From: DALYJJ01 sp031969915
Lineage (GTDB): Bacteria; Acidobacteriota; Terriglobia; Bryobacterales; Bryobacteraceae
DNA length: 19,004 nucleotides
Reading direction: 5' to 3'
NCBI GenBank assembly: GCA_031969915.1
Contig: DALYJJ010000117.1
Span: forward strand, 1-19,004
The first letter of the stretch is position 1. Each line of letters opens with the position of its first letter. The notes beneath the pieces were generated by a model. That model did no database searches. It saw only the letters and a program-made list of their open reading frames with translations, and had not been told where the DNA came from. Made by a program: the position numbers and the translations under genes. Shown piece after piece: positions 1 to 6,810 of the stretch.

Positions 1-2
1 GC

Positions 3-281
3 AGCGCGGTGCTGCGGATCGGAACGACCGGCAACGAGGGCGACTTGATTGTGCGGGACGCGTCGAATCGGGAGGTGTTCCACGTCGACGGGAACAACGC
101 GGTGCTGCGGATCGGGACGGCAGGGAACGAAGGCGACATCAGCGTGCGGGACGCCTCGGACCGCGAGGTGTTTCAGTTTGACGCGGGCAACGCGGTGCTG
201 CGGGTGGGCGCGGCGGGCAACGAAGGCGACATCATCTGCCGCGACGACAACGGCAACGAGAGTATCCATCTGAACGGCGGC
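3..281 (+). repeat. Three tandem 93-bp (31-residue) coding repeats
   Basis: The units are 3-95, 96-188 and 189-281. Each begins (S/N)AVLR(I/V)G, continues through GNEGD and ends near a Gly/Asn-rich turn. Units 1 and 2 are close in both DNA and protein. Unit 3 diverges in its second half (RDDNGNESIHLNGG) where it joins the C-terminal domain. The array runs off the left edge, so the total copy number cannot be seen. Confidence 0.9.
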
Positions 282-716
282 TCCGGCGACATCATTCTGC
301 GGAACGCGGACGTGGCGGAGCAGTTCGTCGCCGCGAATCCGTTGGAAGCGGTACCGGGAACGGTGATGGCGCTGGCGGCGGACGGCGTGTTGGTGCCCGC
401 GGCGCAAGCGTACGACCGGCGCGTGATCGGCGTGGTGGCGGGCGCGGGGCCGTACCGGCCGGGGATCGTGATGGACCATCGTCCCTGTCCCGACGGCCGG
501 CGCGTGCCCATCGCGGTGGTGGGCAAAGTCGGTTGCCGGGCGGACGCATCGTTCGGCGCGATCGAGCCCGGCGACCTGTTGACGAGCTCGCCGACGCCCG
601 GCTGCGCGATGCGCGCGGGCGACATGCACCGGGCCTTCGGCGCGATTATCGGCAAAGCGCTCACGCCGCTCGAATCGGGCGCCGGCACCGTGGAGGTGCT
701 GGTGAGTCTGCAGTAG
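3..716 (+). CDS. Repeat-containing beta-fibre-like protein, C-terminal part (5' end outside window)
   Basis: Only the C-terminal 237 residues are visible. The frame is open to the window edge, and the first GTG (base 9) falls inside a repeat, so the real start lies upstream. Three 31-residue repeats come first, each carrying AVLRIG/GNEGD/VRDA-type motifs and likely to form a beta-solenoid or trimeric stalk. A conserved C-terminal domain of about 140 residues follows, with NADVAEQF, PGTVMALAADG, YDRRVIGVVAGAG, YRPGIVMD, VGKVGCRADA, GDLLTSSPTPGCAM and GAIIGKALTPLESG. This module is familiar at the end of long repeat proteins in environmental bacteria, where its role is unknown. A tail-fibre or surface-stalk role is inference. 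The metalloprotease gene starts 11 bases after the stop, so the two are probably co-transcribed. Confidence 0.75.
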   Translation, partial: SAVLRIGTTGNEGDLIVRDASNREVFHVDGNNAVLRIGTAGNEGDISVRDASDREVFQFDAGNAVLRVGAAGNEGDIICRDDNGNESIHLNGGSGDIILRNADVAEQFVAANPLEAVPGTVMALAADGVLVPAAQAYDRRVIGVVAGAGPYRPGIVMDHRPCPDGRRVPIAVVGKVGCRADASFGAIEPGDLLTSSPTPGCAMRAGDMHRAFGAIIGKALTPLESGAGTVEVLVSLQ

Positions 717-727
717 AGGAGCGCGCG

Positions 728-1516
728 ATGGCCAGTGTACGGGCGATCCTCAACTGTCTTGGAGTCGACACGGATCAGGAGTTGTCGATCCTGGGCGACC
801 TGTTCGGTTTCATCCGGAGGCGCGTGCCGACCGATCCGGACACCACGGTGACCGCCGAGGTATCGATGCTGGGATTGATCCGCAGCGTGCAGGGCGAGCA
901 CGTTCATCTGAACGTGATCCGGGTGGGGTTCGACGCCCTATCCGACACGGCGGAGGCGGAAGGGTTGCACAAGCTCGACTATTCGATCTACCGGATCCGC
1001 GATATCTACAGCCAGGTGAACCTCGGGGTCGGGCGGGTGGAGCACTACTTCATCACGGCGGCGGAATCGGGCGGGCGGGACGACATCGGGAGCGACAACG
1101 AGGCGGATGCGTTGTCGGACGAGTGGTCGGTGGACAACAACGGCATCGACTGTTTCGTCGTGCGCAACATTTCGACGAGCGATTTCGTGGGCATCTCGCC
1201 GGTGGGAGGTTCATGCGACAAGCCGAGCAAGCGGGACGGGCTGGTGGCGGGCGAGATTGAGCGCAGTTCCGACGACGCGCTGGACTTCGAGCGCGTGGCC
1301 CGTACGTTCGCCCATGAGATCGGCCACTTTCTGGGGCTGTCCCATAACCACGACGACGGCGAGTGTCCGAACACCGCCGGGCGGCGCAACCTGATGTCGC
1401 AGACGGGCTGCATTACAAACGGTGGCGTGGCGGCGAACGTGCGGGCGGCGACGGAGCTTTCGAGCGGCCAGGGTGACGACATGCACGATCACTGCTCAGT
1501 ACGGGGCGGATGTTGA
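728..1516 (+). CDS. Zinc metalloprotease of the metzincin type
   Basis: The protein has 262 residues from the ATG at 728, which is preceded by AGGAG. An upstream in-frame extension to 533 would overlap the previous gene and lacks a ribosome site. The zinc-binding motif HEIGHFLGLSH spans residues 196-206 (His196, Glu197, His200, His206). A probable Met-turn follows at Asn-Leu-Met221-223. The nearby Cys213 and Cys228 suggest disulfides or a structural site. The first 190 residues match no domain I recognise. There is no N-terminal signal peptide or membrane segment, so any export would need another route, or the protein acts inside the cell or as cargo. It sits between the fibre-like gene and the HEAT-repeat gene with gaps of 11 and 10 bases, as in an operon. 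Protease activity is well supported by the motif; the substrate is unknown. Confidence 0.85.
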   Translation: MASVRAILNCLGVDTDQELSILGDLFGFIRRRVPTDPDTTVTAEVSMLGLIRSVQGEHVHLNVIRVGFDALSDTAEAEGLHKLDYSIYRIRDIYSQVNLGVGRVEHYFITAAESGGRDDIGSDNEADALSDEWSVDNNGIDCFVVRNISTSDFVGISPVGGSCDKPSKRDGLVAGEIERSSDDALDFERVARTFAHEIGHFLGLSHNHDDGECPNTAGRRNLMSQTGCITNGGVAANVRAATELSSGQGDDMHDHCSVRGGC

Positions 1517-1526
1517 AGGAGGAGCG

Positions 1527-2525
1527 ATGAGCGGCGCGAGCGATCTGGAATACGGGTTCCGGAGCGAGCAGGAACTGGTGGAGGCGGTGGATGGGAGGCA
1601 TCCCATCCGGGCGCGCGTGCAGGCGCTGAAAGAGCTGAGCCGGCGGCCGTCCGCGGTGGTGACGAGGGTGTTGACGGCGGCGATTGGGGAGAGGACCGCG
1701 GCGGCGGAGCTCCGCATTGTGGCGGCGGTGGCGCTGGGGCGGGGCGTCCAGCCGGAGCATCGCGAGGCGTTGACCTCCGCGCTGGGCGATCCGGATCCGG
1801 GCGTGGTGCGGCGCGCGGCGGAAGGGCTGGGGCGGATGGGAGACCAATCGTCGTTGGAGCCGCTGGCGGCGGCAGGGAAGACGGGCGCTCCGGCGGCGGC
1901 CGCGGCGATCGCGTTCGCGCAGACGCTCATCTCCTACCGGCTGTCGCTGGGAACGCATCGGGTGACGGAGCCGCCGCGCGAGGCGATGCTGTCCGTGCGG
2001 GAGCCGGTGGACCTGAAGATCGACGCGCCGGACGAGCGGCGTGTGGAGGCGATCCGGCGTAGCCTTGAGGCCAGCCCGGCGGGCGTCGCGCTGACGGTGG
2101 ACGCGCCGGTGCTGTTGAACTGCGGGGGGGACGAACTGGCGATCCTGCTCAACCAGGAGATCGCGTCCGCGAAGGATCCGAAGCGGGCGGGCGCACAGGA
2201 CGCGGTCGCGGCGGTGGTCCTGAAGCACTTCTCGCGCGGGGCCTGGGCGCCGTTGGAGTACATCTTCCTGCACGCCGCGGAGAACGGGGCGGCGCTGCTC
2301 GGCGTGCGGCCGAACGGGCCGGTGACGCGAGCGGGCACGGCGCGGTTCAAGGCGAAGGCGGCGGAGTTCGAGCTTCGTACCGCGAACACGCTGTATGCGC
2401 CGGCGTCCGAGATCGCGGGGCGATGGACGGCCGGTGCGCCTGGAATCGAGCTGACGCGCGCGGTGGCGGACCGCCGTCTGGCGCCGGAACAGGCGAGGCC
2501 GCGGGTTCCACTGCGGTCGCGGTAG
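1527..2525 (+). CDS. HEAT-repeat protein of unknown function
   Basis: The protein has 332 residues. The ATG at 1527 follows a near-perfect ribosome site (AAGGAGGAG, 1516-1524) that overlaps the stop of the protease gene, so translation is probably coupled. Residues about 25-135 contain alpha-helical HEAT-like repeats rich in Ala, Leu and Arg, for example LGDPDPGVVRRAAEGLGRMG. Residues about 150-300 look like a mixed alpha/beta region (VALTVDAPVLLNCGG, WAPLEYIFLHAAENGAALLG) that I cannot assign. No signal peptide or membrane helix is seen. HEAT repeats usually serve as binding scaffolds, so a partner role for the preceding protease or fibre protein is possible but is inference. The gene ends 3 bases before the stop of the opposing deacylase gene. 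Confidence 0.75.
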   Translation: MSGASDLEYGFRSEQELVEAVDGRHPIRARVQALKELSRRPSAVVTRVLTAAIGERTAAAELRIVAAVALGRGVQPEHREALTSALGDPDPGVVRRAAEGLGRMGDQSSLEPLAAAGKTGAPAAAAAIAFAQTLISYRLSLGTHRVTEPPREAMLSVREPVDLKIDAPDERRVEAIRRSLEASPAGVALTVDAPVLLNCGGDELAILLNQEIASAKDPKRAGAQDAVAAVVLKHFSRGAWAPLEYIFLHAAENGAALLGVRPNGPVTRAGTARFKAKAAEFELRTANTLYAPASEIAGRWTAGAPGIELTRAVADRRLAPEQARPRVPLRSR

Positions 2526-2528
2526 AGG

Positions 2529-4085
2529 CTATTGACGGCGCAGCACGCGTCCTGCGAGCGTGTCCGTCAGTTTGCCGTCGGCGACGGCGACCTTGCCGTT
2601 GACCAGGATCAGGTCGAAGCCTTCGCTGTACTGATGGGGCGCCTGGAACGTCGCCTTGTCCTGAACTTTCGCGGGGTCGAAGAGCAGGAGGTCGGCGGCG
2701 AAGCCCTCACGGACCTGGCCGCGATCGCGAAAGCCGAAGGTACGCGCGGGCAGCGACGTCATGCGGCGCACGGCGTCTTCGAGCGTGAGCACGCCGCGGT
2801 TGCGGACGTATTCGGCGAGCACGCGCGCGTTGGTGCCGTAGGAGCGGGGGTGGGGCATGCCGGCGCGGAACTCGCGGATGCCGCCGTCGCTGGCCACGGC
2901 GGTGTTGGGATAGCGCATGATGCGATCGACGTCCTCGTTGCCCATGGAGTGATAGACCATCTGGGCGCCACCGGCGAGGGTGAGGTCGAAGATGGTCTCG
3001 ATCTCGTGCTTGACGCCTTTCTTGCGGCCCATGAGGCGGTTGATCTCGCTGATCGTTTTGCCTTCGAACGCGGGCTTGGGATCGTGGCCGGCGACGGTGG
3101 CGTAGGAGTAGTCTTTGTGACCGAGGCGTTTCAACTGGGCGGCCATTTCGGCGGCGATCTTCCTGCGCGTGGCGGGGTCCCGCAGGCGCTCGGCGAGCGC
3201 GTCGCGGCCGCCGGCGAGGGCCCAACTGGGCAGGGTGATCCCGAGGTTGGTGCTGGACCGCTCATACGGATACTGGTCGACGACCACGTCCACGCCTTCG
3301 CGGCGGAACTGTTCAACGAGCGCGAGGGACTTGGTGCTGGAGCCCCACAGGCGGCGGTTGTCGATCTTGAAGTGCGAAAGCTGAACGCGCATGCCCGCAT
3401 CGCGGCCCACGGTGGCCGCTTCCGCGATGGCTTCGAGTACCTTGGCGCCCTCGTCGCGCATGTGGCTGGCGTAGACGCCGCCATACCGGGCGGCGGCTTT
3501 GGCGAGAGCGACCACCTCGGCCGTGTTTGAGTACGTGCCGGGGATGTAGATGAGGCCGGTGGAGAAGCCCACCGCGCCGTCCTTCATGCCCTGCTCCACC
3601 AGGGCCTGCATCCGCTCCAGTTCCGCGGGTGTGGCGAAGCGGTTCTCGGAACCCATCACGGCGCGGCGCACGGTATTGTGCCCCACGAGGGAAGCGAGGT
3701 TCAGGCCGAGGCCGCGGGCATCGAGCTTGTCGAACCAGGGGCCGAGGGGGAACTCAGAGCCGCCGCAGTTGCCGGTGACGATGGTGGTGACGCCGTCGAG
3801 CAGGTAATTGTCGCCGCGGGGGACCTTCTCGACGCCGCTTTCGACGTGGGTGTGGACATCGATGAAGCCGGGTGCGAGAACGCGGCGGGCGGCGTCGACG
3901 GTCTGGCCGGCGGATCGTCCGCGAAGATCGCCGACCGCGGCGATACGGCCGTCCTTGACGCCGACATCGGCGAGGAACCAGGGGTTGCCGGTACCGTCGA
4001 CGACGCGCGCGTTGCGGATGAGGATCTCAAAATCGGCGGGTTGGGCGGACACGAGGACGGCGAAGAAACCCAGGGCGAAGCGCAT
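2529..4085 (-). CDS. Secreted N-acyl-D-amino-acid deacylase (amidohydrolase superfamily)
   Basis: The protein has 518 residues. The family hydrolyses N-acyl-D-amino acids to D-amino acid plus acid in a metal-dependent TIM barrel. Visible marks are the metal-binding D-V-H-T-H (His78, His80), the Cys ligand region GNCGGS (Cys107), SHFKIDN, DQYPYERSS, the acidic ASDGG and the family tail MTSLPARTFGFRDRGQVREG. I chose the ATG at 4085 because it begins a short signal peptide (MRFALGFFAVLVSA, cleavage before QP). A GTG at 4106 in the same frame would overlap the FRG stop as GTGA and add seven residues. Neither start has a strong ribosome site. The signal peptide points to the periplasm, where D-amino-acid derivatives from cell walls or lipopeptides could be scavenged. 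It is the last gene of the minus-strand run. Confidence 0.88.
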   Translation of the reverse strand: MRFALGFFAVLVSAQPADFEILIRNARVVDGTGNPWFLADVGVKDGRIAAVGDLRGRSAGQTVDAARRVLAPGFIDVHTHVESGVEKVPRGDNYLLDGVTTIVTGNCGGSEFPLGPWFDKLDARGLGLNLASLVGHNTVRRAVMGSENRFATPAELERMQALVEQGMKDGAVGFSTGLIYIPGTYSNTAEVVALAKAAARYGGVYASHMRDEGAKVLEAIAEAATVGRDAGMRVQLSHFKIDNRRLWGSSTKSLALVEQFRREGVDVVVDQYPYERSSTNLGITLPSWALAGGRDALAERLRDPATRRKIAAEMAAQLKRLGHKDYSYATVAGHDPKPAFEGKTISEINRLMGRKKGVKHEIETIFDLTLAGGAQMVYHSMGNEDVDRIMRYPNTAVASDGGIREFRAGMPHPRSYGTNARVLAEYVRNRGVLTLEDAVRRMTSLPARTFGFRDRGQVREGFAADLLLFDPAKVQDKATFQAPHQYSEGFDLILVNGKVAVADGKLTDTLAGRVLRRQ

Positions 4086-4102
4086 TTCGAGATTGTAGCG
4101 GA

Positions 4103-4900
4103 TCACTCCGAAAGCGCCCGGGGACTGGGGCTGTAGTGGCGAGTGAGCCAGCGGCTGAGGCCGTCGAGGCCGGGGAAGAGCACGCGCTCGGTGATATTGG
4201 CCTGATCAAGCTTGTCGCGCACTTCCCATTTCAAACGCGCGGGGATGACGATGCGCCGGTAGGTCTCAGGGTGCGCGGCGAGCCAATCGTCGAGGAGTGT
4301 CGAGGAACTGGAGACCAGCGAGAAGAGGGCGTATTGGTTCACGATGCGTTCGTCGAGGGACGGTGGTTCGAAGAAGATCACGAAGGGGGCGGGGTCGAGG
4401 GCGTCGAGTTCGGGCAGGCTCTGCACGACGCGGTTGAGCATTTCGGCGGTGATGAGGTTGGACGCTTCGCGTTCGAGGATCTCGCGCAGCGGGCGCGGCA
4501 GAAGCCTGTGAACGGCGATGTAGTCAACGCACCAGATGACGCCGTCGCACTCGGTGCGCTGGGTGTTGGCGGTGGCGAAGTGCATCGCGATGTAGGGAGA
4601 GAACGTCCAGTCGAGCATGCGCGTGGGGAGGCCGTGGTGCTGGGCGGTGGCGAGCCAGTTCCACACCGAATCCGAAGGCACGACGTTGCGCTGTGCGTAC
4701 TTGCGGAAGTTGCGCAGCAGGTTCCCCTCCAGGCGATGGTAGTTGCCGCCCAGGCGCATGAGGCTGGTCTTCAGCTGATAGGCGCTGTCGGAGAGGCCGC
4801 GATAGGCCATGCTGCTGCGGAAGCGGCCGATGTGTTCATCCCAGGAACCCTCATAGAGCTTGTCGTGCAGTTCGGTCCAACTGGACACGACGATGTCCAT
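4103..4900 (-). CDS. FRG-domain protein
   Basis: The protein has 265 residues and is cytoplasmic, with no signal or membrane segment. The FRG domain fills the N-terminal half: it opens with SSWTELHDKL, carries the naming motif as Tyr-Arg-Gly at 33-35, and shows the strongest block AQHHGLPTRMLDWT at 86-99 followed by SPYIAMHFA. FRG domains have no established general activity; they appear alone or in proteins near mobile and defence genes. Here the gene lies 6 bases downstream of accD and just before the deacylase, so it sits within a housekeeping-type run rather than an obvious defence island. The C-terminal half (about 150-265) is helical and unassigned. Confidence 0.85.
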   Translation of the reverse strand: MDIVVSSWTELHDKLYEGSWDEHIGRFRSSMAYRGLSDSAYQLKTSLMRLGGNYHRLEGNLLRNFRKYAQRNVVPSDSVWNWLATAQHHGLPTRMLDWTFSPYIAMHFATANTQRTECDGVIWCVDYIAVHRLLPRPLREILEREASNLITAEMLNRVVQSLPELDALDPAPFVIFFEPPSLDERIVNQYALFSLVSSSSTLLDDWLAAHPETYRRIVIPARLKWEVRDKLDQANITERVLFPGLDGLSRWLTRHYSPSPRALSE

Positions 4901-4906
4901 GGCGCC

Positions 4907-5773
4907 CTAGACCGCGGCGCCGGCGGGGCCGCAGAAGAAATCGAGCGCGCGGGCGAGGTACTCCTTCATTTGGGAGCGCGGCACGACGGCATCGAGGAAG
5001 CCGTGCTTGAGGAGGAACTCGCTGCGCTGGAAGCCCTCGGGGAGCTTCTGGCGGATGGTCTGCTCGATGACGCGGGGGCCGGCGAAACCGATGAGCGCGC
5101 CGGGCTCGGCGATGTTGAGGTCTCCGAGCATGGCGAAGCTGGCGGTGACGCCGCCGGTGGTGGGATCGGTGAGCACGCTGAGGAAGGGGACCTTCGCTTC
5201 ATCCAGGCGCATGAGCGCGGCGGAGATTTTCGCCAACTGCATCAGGCTCACGGCGCCTTCCTGCATGCGTGCGCCGCCGCTGGCGGAGACGATGATCAGC
5301 GGGCGCCGGTGTTCGAGCGAGCGTTCGATGGCGCGGGTGATGGTTTCCCCCACCACGCTGCCCATGCTGCCGCCGATGAACTTGAGCTCGAGGGCACAGA
5401 TGTAGACATCGCGGCCGCGGAGCTTTCCGCCGCCGGAGAGGATGGCGTCCGGGAGCTGGGTGGTGCGGCGCATGGAGGCGAGGCGGTCCCGGTAGGGCTT
5501 GGAATCGACGAACTGGAGCGGGTCCGTGGAGACGAGCCCCTGGTCGAAGGGTTCCCAGACGCCGTCGTCGAAGAGCAGCTTCATGCGCGCCGCGGCGTCG
5601 ACTTTGAAATGAAAATCGCACTTCGGGCAGCAGTGCAGAGTGTCGTCGAGAGCTTTGCGCCAGATCACTTGGGAACAACCGTCGCACTTCGTCCAGAGGC
5701 CTTCGGTGCGGACGTGACGCTCACCCTCTTCGGGCTTTGCGACATTGACTTTCTTGCGAGTGAACCAAGCCAT
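4907..5773 (-). CDS. accD: Acetyl-CoA carboxylase carboxyltransferase subunit beta
   Basis: The protein has 288 residues, normal for AccD. The beta subunit joins AccA to move the carboxyl group from carboxybiotin to acetyl-CoA, giving malonyl-CoA for fatty acid synthesis. The N-terminal zinc ribbon is complete: Cys30, Cys33, Cys49 and Cys52 in a C-x2-C-x15-C-x2-C pattern. The crotonase-fold core has SASGGARMQEGAVSLMQL and GALIGFAGPRVIEQTI, both typical. The ATG at 5773 begins MAWFTRKK but has no convincing ribosome site; its leader instead carries two overlapping hairpins. accA and the biotin carrier are not in the window. The FRG gene follows after 6 bases. Confidence 0.97.
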   Translation of the reverse strand: MAWFTRKKVNVAKPEEGERHVRTEGLWTKCDGCSQVIWRKALDDTLHCCPKCDFHFKVDAAARMKLLFDDGVWEPFDQGLVSTDPLQFVDSKPYRDRLASMRRTTQLPDAILSGGGKLRGRDVYICALELKFIGGSMGSVVGETITRAIERSLEHRRPLIIVSASGGARMQEGAVSLMQLAKISAALMRLDEAKVPFLSVLTDPTTGGVTASFAMLGDLNIAEPGALIGFAGPRVIEQTIRQKLPEGFQRSEFLLKHGFLDAVVPRSQMKEYLARALDFFCGPAGAAV

Positions 5774-5777
5774 GCAG

Positions 5778-5812
5778 TGTTGGGATGCAATCCCACGGTA
5801 GCACCCGTGGTG
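5778..5812 (-). promoter_or_regulatory. accD leader with two mutually exclusive hairpins
   Basis: Hairpin 1 is a perfect 6-bp stem (5781-5786 with 5790-5795, 3-nt loop), ending 7 bases before the accD ATG. Hairpin 2 is a perfect 6-bp stem (5793-5798 with 5805-5810, 6-nt loop). They share bases 5793-5795, so only one full stem can form at a time. There is no Shine-Dalgarno site between hairpin 1 and the start codon. A regulatory role is inference; a weak transcript end for the preceding DUF29 gene is the alternative. Confidence 0.35.
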
Positions 5813-5872
5813 TGGGGCGCGCCACGCGCTGGGTGGGCGGCGCGGGAACGGATGGGGTTGAAGGTGGGTTGC

Positions 5873-6289
5873 TCAGGCTTCTCCCGCTTCGATCCGCTGA
5901 AGGCTGTATGGGCACTCCGCGGGAAAGTCCTCTTCGAGCAGGCCCGTCTCCACCGCGGCGAAGGTGACCGCCGTTTGATACGCATCGGCGATGAATTCGG
6001 GGAGCGACGTTCGAAGGCTAGGGTTCTCCTGCAGGAGACGGCCGACGCGGCGCCGCTGCTCCCGTATGGTGGCGTCCCAACTCGGAGAGCGCCGATCCGG
6101 CTGGAACTCCCACTTCAGCATGTGCTGCAAGAGCACCGCGAGGCGATTGGTCAACTGCTGTCGTTCGGACCTGCCCAAGCTTTCCAACTCCCCGGCGATG
6201 TTCTCCGCGTCCACGGGCATACCGGCGCGCAAGCGGTGCGCCTGATCAAGAGCCCACGCGTGGAAGTCGTGATCGTAGAGCACCGCCAT
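5873..6289 (-). CDS. DUF29 family protein
   Basis: The protein has 138 residues, a usual length for DUF29. It opens LYDHDFHAWALDQAHRLRAG, continues AENIAGELESLGRSERQQL, and has the helical block LLQHMLKWEFQP followed by SWDATIREQRRRVGRLLQENPSL; this order is characteristic of the family. It is small, soluble and helical, with no known biochemical function. DUF29 genes often occur in several copies in cyanobacteria and environmental bacteria. The ATG at 6289 is preceded by AGGA at a good distance. It lies between rlmH and accD on the same strand, separated by 53 and 99 bases. Confidence 0.88.
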   Translation of the reverse strand: MAVLYDHDFHAWALDQAHRLRAGMPVDAENIAGELESLGRSERQQLTNRLAVLLQHMLKWEFQPDRRSPSWDATIREQRRRVGRLLQENPSLRTSLPEFIADAYQTAVTFAAVETGLLEEDFPAECPYSLQRIEAGEA

Positions 6290-6301
6290 ACGATCATCCT
6301 A

Positions 6302-6316
6302 CGCCGGGAACCGGCG
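6302..6316 (-). other. Perfect 6-bp hairpin between rlmH and the DUF29 gene
   Basis: The arms 6302-6307 and 6311-6316 are perfectly complementary (CGCCGG/CCGGCG) around a 3-nt loop. The hairpin lies just upstream of the DUF29 ribosome site on the transcript. It has no U-tract, so it is not a standard terminator. Confidence 0.5.
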
Positions 6317-6342
6317 CTTTGCACCTGTGGAGACGGCCGAGG

Positions 6343-6762
6343 TCAGCGCGGGTAGGGGTGGCCTCGCAGCATGGTGAAGGCCCGGTAGATCTGCTCGGCG
6401 AGCATGGCGCGGGCGAGTTCATGGGGCCAGGTCATGGCGGAGAGCGAGAGCAGCAGGTCGGCGCGGGGGCGCCATTCGGGCGGCAAGCCGTCGTGGCCTC
6501 CGAGGAGGAAGACGACGTCGCGGCCCTCGTCTTCGTGGCGTCCGAGGAACGCGGCGAACTCGGCTGAGGTGAGGGCGCGTCCTTGGGGGTCGAGAAAGAC
6601 CTTGCGCGCGGAGGGGTGCCGGGTGAAGAGGTCGAACTTGTCGGGGTGGATCTCGCGGGATTCGCAGCGGGCGAAGCGGGAGGTGCGCTTGAGGTACTCG
6701 GCGGCGAGTTCGTTGGCGTGCGGGTCGCGCGGTTTGCCGATGAAATAGAGGTAGAGGCGCAC
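6343..6762 (-). CDS. rlmH: 23S rRNA (pseudouridine1915-N3)-methyltransferase
   Basis: The protein has 139 residues from the GTG at 6762, chosen because the family begins with a strand like this one (RLYLYFIGK); a longer version to 6849 would overlap the divergent gene. RlmH is a SPOUT methyltransferase that uses S-adenosylmethionine on pseudouridine 1915 in helix 69 of the ribosome. Key blocks are LDPQGRALTSAEFA (57-70), the cofactor loop FLLGGHDGL (85-93), SLSAMTWPHELAR (106-118) and EQIYRAF (123-129). It is somewhat shorter than E. coli RlmH (about 155 residues). The very end is odd: it reads HPYPR, where the family normally ends in PYH plus a basic residue. It is the first gene of the minus-strand run. 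Confidence 0.92.
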   Translation of the reverse strand: MRLYLYFIGKPRDPHANELAAEYLKRTSRFARCESREIHPDKFDLFTRHPSARKVFLDPQGRALTSAEFAAFLGRHEDEGRDVVFLLGGHDGLPPEWRPRADLLLSLSAMTWPHELARAMLAEQIYRAFTMLRGHPYPR

Positions 6763-6765
6763 CGC

Positions 6766-6794
6766 TTGACATGCTCGCACAGCGGGCGTATCAC
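6766..6794 (+). promoter_or_regulatory. Sigma70-type promoter for the RsbRD-N-like gene
   Basis: A perfect -35 TTGACA (6766-6771) is followed, after exactly 17 bases, by TATCAC (6789-6794), which matches the -10 consensus at four of six bases. The predicted start near 6801 lies at the GGAGG ribosome site, 10 bases before the ATG at 6811. It occupies the 48-base gap between the divergent rlmH and RsbRD-N-like genes. Confidence 0.65.
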
Positions 6795-6810
6795 AAGGGC
6801 GGAGGTGGGC

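Noticed and set aside
533..727. Upstream in-frame extension of the metalloprotease
   Set aside because: It overlaps the conserved C-terminal domain of the previous gene and is Arg-rich and low-complexity; the ATG at 728 has a ribosome site.
2122..2130. Run of G in the HEAT-repeat gene as a possible frameshift
   Set aside because: The reading frame is continuous on both sides with consistent composition, and the stop fits the junction with the next gene.
4136..6355. Long plus-strand open frame (739 codons) opposite the FRG, accD and DUF29 genes
   Set aside because: It is antisense to three recognisable genes, has a repetitive Gly/Ala/Glu/Val composition typical of GC-rich antisense frames, and shows no motif.
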